A stretch of DNA of 64,000 bases from Schistocerca nitens (Eukaryota; Arthropoda; Insecta; Orthoptera; Acrididae): NCBI RefSeq assembly GCF_023898315.1, contig NC_064617.1, positions 616,829,000 through 616,892,999 on the forward strand, in the 5' to 3' direction. Of the stretch, positions 56,311 through 64,000 are shown piece after piece. The position numbers and the translations under genes are program-made. Positions within the stretch are counted from its first letter, which is position 1. The number at the start of each line of letters is the position of its first letter. The notes below the pieces were generated by a model. The model did no database searches and had not been told where the DNA came from. It was given only the letters and a program-made list of their open reading frames with translations.

Positions 56311-56999
56311 TAATGTTGTGTTTGTTGTGAGTGTGGGTAAGTGATTTTCGTTACTGTCTGTCTAGGCGAGCTTCGGTTATTCCTCGATATTTCCGTGTGG
56401 TAAGTTCACTTTTCCATTTGCGTCTTTCACTATATTTCACTATTTTGACATATTTCACTGTTTTATTCCACCAATATGTGTATTTTCGTGTTGTGAAGTA
56501 CGTAATAGAAATTTCTCAGATGTCAATCTTCTTTCGTTTCCCAGCACTAGCATCAGTACATTTTCGAATGTGTACTTGCTACATCAAAGGCGAAACCCAC
56601 GGCACAACTAAAATTTGTATCCCGTCCTTCACTTCGCCTTTATACTAACACTATATATGTCAGTTGGCGAGCAAGATACAAATGTTGCGTATAGCTATAT
56701 AGCTCAAGTAACGAATGGGATTATATTAGCGTCCAAGGCAACAAAAAAACTGTACCCCATAGTGAAGTACGGGATACAAATTGTACATGTGTCGTCGTCT
56801 TGTCTCCGTGTAGTTCAATTGAGGTACAGGTTGCAAATGTAACGTACATTTCTACTTCCACATTTTCGTTACCAGTGTACATATATATTGAGGTCAACGG
56901 AAGTCTGCTATGCATATATTACATACGTAGGTCCTTCTGTCATGATATGTAAGTAAGAAAAGACTGTTAGTAATAGCGGAGACGAAATAAACACATCTA

Positions 57000-57315
57000 C
57001 AATTTGTATCCCGTGTTCCAATTAGGGTTTACTGAAGCGGAGGATACATCGTTCAAGTGAACAACAGGGCAGTAATCCTAGTGAAAACGAAGAAATCTAC
57101 TTACGACAAACTCGTATTCCGTACTGCACTTAAGCAACACACTTCGAACGAGCTTTTAATTTGTATCCTTTGATTCATTTACGGTTTAGTGAAGCAGGGT
57201 ATACATAGTTCAAGTGAACAACAGGACAGCAATGCTAGTTAAAACTAAGAAATTGACGCACGCTAAACTTGTATCCCGTACTGCACTTAACCCAATACAG
57301 CTCGAAAGAGTTTCG
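57000..57315. repeat. Imperfect tandem duplication, about 157 bases x 2
   Basis: Two units share GTTCAAGTGAACAACAGG[G/A]CAG (57051 and 57208), a preceding GGTTTA(C/G)TGAAGC block and a following GTATTCCGTACTGCACTTAA or GTATCCCGTACTGCACTTAA. They lie in the non-coding right half of the Merlin element. Related GTATCCCGT motifs also occur at about 56617, 56770 (inverted) and 57006. Confidence 0.75.
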
Positions 57316-57603
57316 AGATACAAGTGACATACATGTAACGTGATGTATTCCTTGCTAGTAATATGTTCCATTCATTTATTTACATTGTATTTTGCGGAGA
57401 AATACTAAGATACAAACACGCGATATCGTTAACGTGAAAATACTACTCGCCCTTATATATGTGAAGTACAGTTTTTCTCTCTTGCATTCCTTTTTTTTTT
57501 ATATTCTTCTCAGCTCTTTCATCTTTGCAATAGATTCTCTCTGGCCAATTCTGACGTCATTGGTCAATGCCGACGGGTTGTATCCCCTGCTAAACTAGAC
57601 CCT

Positions 57604-57967
57604 CCCTGTTTTCGTTTAAGTGACAGTAGATTTTCCGAAGATTTTGCCTCTGAACTGTAAAACTTGTTCACGTTGGTCGGTAATACACTAATACACACTA
57701 AGTATCGAATATGCATTTATTAATCACTGAGACAAAACGAACAAACATGGCAGAACAACAATTTACGCGCCAAGAGAAGATAGAACTAAACAGTCGTAAG
57801 AACAAGAGTCAAAGATAAGGCGCTCTGCGCCAGAGACGCCACAAACTTATCACTCCTTTGAATGGTTAATATTTTGTACACTGTCGTAGAACTTCCCGCC
57901 AGTTTAGGAAACGAAAAAAAATGTATTTTGGAAAGACCTTTGGTATGCAGCAACATATACGCTGCAT
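57604..57967. other. No recognisable feature
   Basis: Between the Merlin right end and the RTE-like LINE tail. I found neither a continuation of the 54974-55067 RT scrap nor any other element. Confidence 0.5.
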
Positions 57968-57979
57968 ATTTTCATATTA

Positions 57980-59409
57980 TCATCATCATCATCATCATCA
58001 TTTAAGACTGATTATGCCTTACAGCGTTCAGTCTGGAGCATAGCCCCATTATAAAATTCCTCCAGGATCCCCTATTCACTGCTAACATTGGTGCCTCTTC
58101 TGATGTTAAACCTATTACTTCAAAATCATTCTTAACTGAATCCAGGTACCTTCTCCTTAGTCTGCCCCGACTCCACCTACCCTCTACCGCTGAACCCATG
58201 AGTCTCTTGGGTAACCTTGCTTCTCCCATGCGTGTAACATGATCCCACCATCTAAGCCTGTTCGTTCTGACTGCTACATCTATAGAGTTCATTCCCAGTT
58301 TTTCTTTGATTTCCTCATTGTGGACACCCTCCTGCCATTGTTCCCATCTACTAGTACCTGCAATCATCCTAGCTACTTTCATATCCGTAACCTCAACCTT
58401 GTTGATAAGGTAACCTGAATCCACCCAGCTTTCGCTCCCATACAACAAAGTTGGTCGAAAGATTGAACGGTGCACAGATAACTTAGTCTTGGTACTGACT
58501 TCCTTCTTGCAGAAGAGAGTAGATCGTAGCTGAGCGCTCACTGCATTAGCTTTGCTACACCTCGCTTCCAGTTCTTTCACTTTGTTGCCATCCTGTGAGA
58601 ATATGCATCCTAAGTACTTAAAACCGTCCACGTGTTCTAACTTTGTTCCTCGTATTTGGCACTCAATGCGTTTATATTTCTTTCCCATTGACATTACTTT
58701 CGTTTTGGAGATGCTAATCTTCAAACCATAGTCCTTACATTTCTGATATAGCTCTGAAATATTACTTTGCAAACTTTCAATCGAATCTGCCATCACAACT
58801 AAGTCATCCGCATATGCAAGACTGCTTATTTTGTGTTCACATATCTTAATCTCATCGAGCCAGTCTATTGTTTTCAACATATGATCCATAAATAATATGA
58901 ACAACAGTGGAGACAGGTTGCAACCTTGTCTTACCCCTGAAACTACTCTGAACCATGAACTCAATTTACCGTCAACTCTAACTGCTGCCTGACTATCCAT
59001 ATAAAGACCTTTAATTGCTTGCAAAAGTTTGCCTCCTATTCCATAATCTCGTAGAACAGACAATAACTTCCTCCTAGGAACCCGGTCATATGCCTTTCCT
59101 AGATCTATAAAGCATTGATACAATTCCCTGTTCCACTCATAACAATTCTCCATTATTTGCCGTAAGCTAAAGATCTGGTCCTGACAACCTCTAAGAGGCC
59201 TAAACCCACACTGATTTTCATCCAATTGGTCCTCAACTAATACTCGCACTTTCCTTTCAACAATACCTGAGAAGATTATACCCACAACGCTGATTAAAGA
59301 GATACCTCTGTAGTTGTTGAAATCTTTTCTGTTTCTATGTTTAAAGATTGGTGTGATTAATGCTTTTGTCCAGTCTGATGGAACCTGTCCCGACTCCCAG
59401 GCCATTTCA
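57980..59409 (-). mobile_element. RTE-like LINE, 5'-truncated, with ATG-repeat tail
   Basis: A 1.43 kb minus-strand insertion holding the 3' part of a LINE. Its 3' end is a (ATG)n run (CAT repeats at 57981-58001) instead of poly-A, as known for RTE-type elements. A perfect 12-base TSD, ATTTTCATATTA, lies at 57968-57979 and 59410-59421. Coding sequence runs almost to the very tail. Confidence 0.93.
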
Positions 59410-59417
59410 ATTTTCAT
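58002..59417 (-). CDS. RTE-like LINE reverse transcriptase, C-terminal 469 codons, open
   Basis: This RT lacks its endonuclease half because of 5' truncation. Blocks: KDFNNYRGISLISVVGIIFS, NQCGFRPLRGCQDQIFSLRQ, LYQCFIDLGKAYDRVPR (motif A), VVSGVRQGCNLSPLLFILFM (motif B), LAYADDLVVMAD (motif C), VDGFKYLGCIFSQDG, then the C-terminal LLYGSESWV and LRWWDHVTRM. The first Met codon (59415-59417) and the next codons lie in the duplicated target DNA, so the start is supplied by the flank, not by the element. No stop or frameshift is visible. It is a recent but dead-on-arrival copy: it cannot nick DNA itself. Confidence 0.92.
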   Translation of the reverse strand: MKIEMAWESGQVPSDWTKALITPIFKHRNRKDFNNYRGISLISVVGIIFSGIVERKVRVLVEDQLDENQCGFRPLRGCQDQIFSLRQIMENCYEWNRELYQCFIDLGKAYDRVPRRKLLSVLRDYGIGGKLLQAIKGLYMDSQAAVRVDGKLSSWFRVVSGVRQGCNLSPLLFILFMDHMLKTIDWLDEIKICEHKISSLAYADDLVVMADSIESLQSNISELYQKCKDYGLKISISKTKVMSMGKKYKRIECQIRGTKLEHVDGFKYLGCIFSQDGNKVKELEARCSKANAVSAQLRSTLFCKKEVSTKTKLSVHRSIFRPTLLYGSESWVDSGYLINKVEVTDMKVARMIAGTSRWEQWQEGVHNEEIKEKLGMNSIDVAVRTNRLRWWDHVTRMGEARLPKRLMGSAVEGRWSRGRLRRRYLDSVKNDFEVIGLTSEEAPMLAVNRGSWRNFIMGLCSRLNAVRHNQS

Positions 59418-59776
59418 ATTAAGGAAATATAAATTTGAATTTCATCAAACGCACGTTAGTTTCCAGAGCATTGAACTCGAGATCGCATTGCCCTCTTGTA
59501 ACCCAGTCGTAGCTAATGTCACGTTATCTCGCCAGCTGATGACAGTAGATATTCAGAGCATAGGACACGTGATGCAGCCAGGAAACAGCATGATCACTCT
59601 TAAAGCCTAGTTTACAAGATGACATTGGGTTGCGACACTTGTTGCGTGGAATGAGTTGCACCCACGTGGTTTCATAGACATGGCGACACAATATACAATT
59701 CAGTTTCGTCGTTTTGAGGGTCCCTGAGTCGTGTCTGAAATTAAACTTTTGGCAGCTGCACGTCGCACGAGTTGTG

Positions 59777-60094
59777 ATGGAGTTAAAGCTTGCTGCGTGC
59801 GTGGAATTGCTGCATAAGACAAAAAAATAAGAAACGTGTTTCGATTCGTGACTGGATGAATATAAGACGTCAGCTCGGTTGCTCAGCATCCTTGCTGAAA
59901 TAATTTATAACGGAAGATCCAAGAAGTTTTTTAATTATATTAGAATGTCACCAGAACTGTTCACGTTTCTTCTAAATAGAGTTAGTTATTCGATAAGGAA
60001 TAAAGGTACTGTAATGCATGAAGCACTGTCGCCAGAACTGAAATTACATGACATATTGCGTGCATTACAATCGAGAACATTCGGCATGCTATAG
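59777..60094 (+). pseudogene. Harbinger-type transposase N-terminal remnant
   Basis: It starts MELKLAACVELLHKTKK. Other frames give RVSIRDWMNIRRQLGCSASL, a stop, then EDPRSF and, in a third frame, FFNYIRMSPELFTFLLNRVS and VMHEALSPELKLHDILRAL. This succession (short N-terminal block, RMSPELFxxLL, ISPxxKLxxxLRxLATG) is the N-terminus of many insect HARBI1-like nucleases. Shifts lie around the A-run near 59820 and the T-run near 59930. The catalytic domain is absent downstream. It belongs to another family than the 24374 element, since the sequences differ strongly. Confidence 0.65.
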
Positions 60095-62443
60095 GATACG
60101 GTTTTAGTTGGTGATGACAATTTTTGTAAACACAAATAATTATTAACATTAACAGTAATAATTATTAACATTAGCAACAATAACTATTCGAATCAGGCCG
60201 CACTAAGAAGAGAATGGTTTGCAAACTACTCTCTTGAAGATAGATCTGTACAGTGGTAATATTTCAAAATTCAAACATATGTGAATGGGGAGCACTGCAG
60301 TGATGAATACTGAATAAAGAATCCAGTTTCTTGAATTTGTATAGCCTTCCCTCCTGTCAACAATATTCCTTAACAAAGGGTTGACCAGCTCGAACGATGG
60401 TATTTTAGTCTTGTAGACGTGAGTATTGCCACAGCTACAATTACACCTGCTTGTATTTTTTTAAATTCAGTTGTATATGTGCTCCTAACTCAATAAATTT
60501 TGCCCTGCAGCTCAGATACTCTCTAACCATCTATGTTACGATCGCACATGACGTTCTCTGCAGCAGTAATATGTTGCTTATTTTTGTAATCAGCATCACT
60601 GAAATCCAACAAACACCTATGCAAAGCATAGATATCCAAAAAGCGAACATTATTCTCCATTCCCCACTTCATATTTCGGTTTTTCTGCACTCTACGAACA
60701 CACATAACCTCAAAACTCATGCAACTAGTGCCGCCGAAGTTGGAACACGCCGAAAGTGTTTAGTTTTGGGCTAGGCGCAAATTGAGAAGCGTATAGCACA
60801 TGTGACGTGACACGACACTACAGTGCGACACGCACGAGTGGCGCGAATCCAGCGCATATTGAGACTCGTACAGCATATTTCGCACGCGCCGACTTCTGAC
60901 GCTCTGCGCTGACAGAACCAAAGCGCGCACACCCTGTTATTTTTCTCAAACGATTTTACAGAAACTATTCACTGAAAATATTTGATTTTTGCCTTACTTA
61001 TAGCGTTATATGTCATCTTCGTGGCGAAGTGCCCATCATCTAGCTAATGGCCATTCTTATTGTGATGTACACATTTTAGTAAGGCACTACGGAAAACTCA
61101 AAAAGTTTGTAACGAAAATTAGGAGTTGCTATGATTTTGCGTCTGGTGCGTATTACACTATATGTTGCTGCGTAAGAAATTTAGCTAACATGATGAATTT
61201 TTGTTTAGACTTGGGAGGAGGTCTCTATCTGCCTCCGACCTCGAGAAAATGGAACCTATGTAGCGCGTTCACTTCCGATCTCACGCCCGCGAGAATAAAA
61301 TACTCGCAACATGTCTCATATCTCCTGAATCGTTCGAGACATCGAAACGAGAATTTTGCGAATCATAGCAAACAAGGAGGAGAGTGTTTTGCCAATTTTT
61401 AAACACACGGAACTTTCTTATCTATGGCTATATATCAGTAATTATACTTCCCTTTTTATTTATTTCATTCCAGTGACTGTAATTTTTTAAGAGTTATCGA
61501 CAGCTAGCGAAACAAGAGCTTCCTAGTATGAAAATAAACATCGAATTTCTTTTCTTGCGTTACTGCAAACCGACAGTATGAGGTTTTTCGTAAACTATTG
61601 AGCTCTTTAATTGCCAATTACTTGTTTAATGAGGCACTCTCTTTCAGAATTCTGTCGCAATAGCTGCTGTGAGATGAGTTTGTGCAAATTACACTGTATT
61701 GTGGCACAGGAAGTACAATTAAACCTGTCAACAAGCGAAATGTGGCCGTTACTCATAAACGGTGATGCTTCTTCGAATGAGAAAAGGTTAATAATTCACA
61801 TAAAAAATTGCCAATTCTGTTTTAATTTTGGTCAAATCCCCGTAAACCATTGTATTTTAAACACTGAACGACTGGAATGGAAACTTACGAAAGGATTTTA
61901 TTCCTTCTCCTGATCTGAGCAGTATTAAAATAATGACGACCATTCCCTTCAGGTGGAATGATAGTCACATGTCAGTTGCTGGTTACTCACATACGGCTTG
62001 CCAAACTGACAGTGTGTGATTCGCGAATAAAATAGTTGTTACCGAGAAAAATAAACAATTGATCTGTCGCTCAACACAGTGGTCAGTGCATTGTCAGCAG
62101 CTGAGCATAATGCGCGCGAAAGGAATACGGAAGCTAGCCATGTGTGCCTTGTGAGTGGGAGTTCGAAAAACGTCGTCATGAAAGTAGATCTGCCTTTCTC
62201 AGCAATACATTTCATCAAATTAAATATATTTAATCACCATACTCTTTCAGGGTACTCCTATTTTCGTAATAATACAGACCATTTTTTTAATTTGTGTAGC
62301 CTGTCGTGTCATTAGTTTATTAATGCTGAAGATTTGTGTGCAACAACTGAAATGCTTTTTCTCAACACGCCGAACCAATTAAAACATTGTCATTTGTGAC
62401 TGCTTTACGACTGTTTCTAGCTTGCAGTGGAAATGTGATGTCT
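60095..62443. other. No recognisable feature
   Basis: AT-rich non-coding sequence. The longest frames (about 61010-61400 and 61611-61913, up to 130 codons) have no domain I recognise and no composition shift, so I do not call them genes. A GC-richer, CACG-rich stretch at about 60770-60930 stands out slightly and could be a transposon end, but I found no partner. Confidence 0.5.
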
Positions 62444-62452
62444 ACATGTACA

Positions 62453-62656
62453 AAAAATGGTTCAAATGGCTCTGAGCACTATGGGACTTAAAATCTGAGG
62501 TCATCAGTCCTCTAGAACTTAGAACTACTTAAACCTAACTAACCTAAGGACATCACACACATCCATGCCCGACGCAGGATTCGAACCTGCGACCGTAGCG
62601 GTCACGCGGTTCCAGACTGAAGCGCCTAGAACCGCTCCGCCACCAGCGGCCGGCCC
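62453..62656 (-). mobile_element. tRNA-headed SINE, inverted
   Basis: A minus-strand copy of the 39334-type SINE. On the plus strand it begins GGTTCAAATGGCTCTGAGCA (tail), has GGATTCGAACC (B box complement) near 62577, and ends GCCACCAGCGGCCGGCC (head). TSD ACATGTACA lies at 62444-62452 and 62657-62665. The A and B boxes look intact. Confidence 0.95.
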
Positions 62657-62665
62657 ACATGTACA

Positions 62666-64000
62666 CTCGACAGCAAAAAAAGTGGGTCACGCATGAATTT
62701 CAACGTGTATGCTGCACCTCTATGTATGCAACCAACATAGCATATCTGTGTTGCACATAGTCGCAACCCTCCACATTACAGTTGTTGTAAGTTACACAAT
62801 GGGTACCGCTAGAGACTACTAGAGAACACCGGTCTTTATGACAGTCCTTCCAGATGTAAAGTAACACCACGATAGTACAGAAGAGATCAGACAGTTGCAA
62901 CCTCCCCACAAAATTCTTTCTCTTTTAATGTAACCTCAAAACAGAAAAATTCCTAAACCTCTCAACAGTAAAATTATTATTATGTCATTCACATTCGTGT
63001 GTAATGTCCCAACAAAAAAATAAATTCACTAACCTGGTAAAGATACAATGTAACTAACCTCTCAATTAAATTGTCGCTCACTTATGACTTTTTCAATAAT
63101 TGACTATGAATTTAACCTGGTAAATTTTGGACGTCAGCAGTGCTGCGTCATGGCCCTGAAAGATCATTCTGAATAAAAAAGAGAAAAATTCTTACCTCAA
63201 TGAAGTCGCCGGATAACGCATATATATCTGCTCTTACAACATTTTTTTCTGGCACAGCCCTGTGCAATGCTGGCCGATAGATTTGTCATTTATGAAAGGG
63301 AAACAACTGATTTTTCCTTTGCAATAATCGGGATGATCATGGATTGGAGAAATTAGCAAATTCTTTAAATTGAAATCAATTGTTGTTAAAAATTACTTTA
63401 TATGAGAAAGATTATTATTAGGATATTTTTAAAACATTTACATGGGGCTTGAGATAACATTACTACATATGCGCGAGGCTGCTTTTTACCTCATACAATA
63501 ATACTCAGGCTCCGGCATCGCTGCACCGCGACCGGGCCAGCCAACACGATACACCAGACCAGAGCAGACTGCAGACTAGCAACAACTTACTGCTACAGCT
63601 ACACAGTTCCTACTCCAGTCAACACTGCTCTCTGGTCAGAGATTCTCTTATACCTTGCATATCGCAGGCAGCGCATGAGCAATACATCGAAATTACATCT
63701 GCTCGGACCTCTTACACAGTCCTTAACGTGTGTAAACTAAACTTAATTACAATAAGGGACATTTCAAACGTTGTGGGACAACTAATTTTGTCACATAAAT
63801 CGTTCATTAATCCTTAGGCATAATTAAATATTTGAGACAGTATATGGATTTATAACTTTGTATGGCAATTGGAAACAAGTTCTTTGCTGTCTAAAAGGTT
63901 TACCCAACACATGCTGAACGTCATTCAACAGGGAGTGGTTTCACATCAACTTTATGTAATACTAAGCAGTTACAAGAAATTGTCATTAACGGCGGCAATC
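62666..64000. other. No recognisable feature
   Basis: Non-coding. Bases 62900-63250 contain recurring AACCTCTCAA/TAACCT-like words, and 63520-63680 is a GC-richer segment; the whole resembles LTR- or repeat-type sequence, but no second copy lies in the window. No gene seen. Confidence 0.4.

Larger units (their letters stand above)
55068..57603. mobile_element. Merlin (IS1016-like) DNA transposon, degenerate
   Basis: A 2,536-base element with about 50-base terminal inverted repeats: left AGGGTCTTATGAAGCAGGGG to GACCAATGACGTCA (55068-55117), right the complement of AGGGTCTAGTTTAGCAGGGG to GACCAATGACGTCA (57552-57603). It encodes an IS1595/ISXO2-type transposase remnant near the left end. The rest is non-coding: a (TG)n run (about 56212-56272), GTATCCCGT-type repeated motifs and a tandem duplication (57000-57310). 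I see no clear 8-9 base TSD, so the flanks may have decayed or the true ends may differ by a few bases. Confidence 0.85.

Noticed and set aside
61010-61402. 130-codon plus-strand frame
   Set aside because: No recognisable domain, no second copy and no splice or context support; this length can arise by chance in this composition.
61611-61913. 100-codon plus-strand frame
   Set aside because: No domain or context support.
62900-63700. Possible solo LTR
   Set aside because: Composition and the GC-rich right part are suggestive, but no second copy, clear ends or target duplication could be seen here.

Overview
The window looks like intergenic DNA from a large, repeat-choked insect genome. An orthopteran (locust/grasshopper, perhaps Schistocerca) is my best guess. 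The reasons are several copies of a tRNA-headed SINE whose tail ends TCAGAGCCATTTGAACC, which I remember as very common in locust sequence (memory, not checked), and a mixture of Jockey-like and RTE-like LINEs, Tc1, mariner, Harbinger and Merlin DNA transposons and a Ty3/Gypsy element. I recognise no host protein-coding gene and no free-standing functional RNA gene. Almost every coding stretch belongs to a mobile element.

Layout. 1-2563: 3' half of a Jockey-like LINE (family J1), with reverse transcriptase (RT) open from base 3. 2564-12413: one copy of an unclassified repeat (family U), interrupted by a J1 3' fragment (3736-4421) and by a full-length inverted J1 copy (6439-11907), each with clear target-site duplications (TSDs). 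12425-19492: a composite J1 element with a repeated internal module. 19504-29865: another J1 copy, with a complete 5.2 kb PIF/Harbinger transposon (24374-29589) in its 3' UTR. 29879-34790: a decayed J1 copy, with a 1.4 kb Tc1-like transposon (33333-34754) in its 3' UTR. 34804-35181: a J1 3' UTR fragment. The last three J1 copies lie head to tail and share a short target motif at their junctions.

35182-41186: two more family U pieces around a second, decayed Jockey-like LINE (J2, about 35960-40165) that holds a SINE. 41187-42355: an RTE-like scrap, a TIR element with a tRNA-like core, and a SINE. 42786-51304: a broken Gypsy-type LTR element on the minus strand, with a SINE in one LTR. 51440-53390: a LINE RT remnant split by a mariner (51858-53196). 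55068-57603: a degenerate Merlin/IS1016-like transposon inside another RT scrap. 57980-59409: a 5'-truncated RTE-like LINE with an open 469-codon RT frame. 59777-60094: a Harbinger transposase remnant. 60095-64000: otherwise featureless AT-rich DNA with one SINE.

The elements do not work together. The interest lies in the nesting, the reuse of the same target sequences by J1, the composite J1 element, and several transposons with informative catalytic changes. I found no convincing new biological system. The best leads are the J1 target reuse and the tRNA-carrying TIR element.
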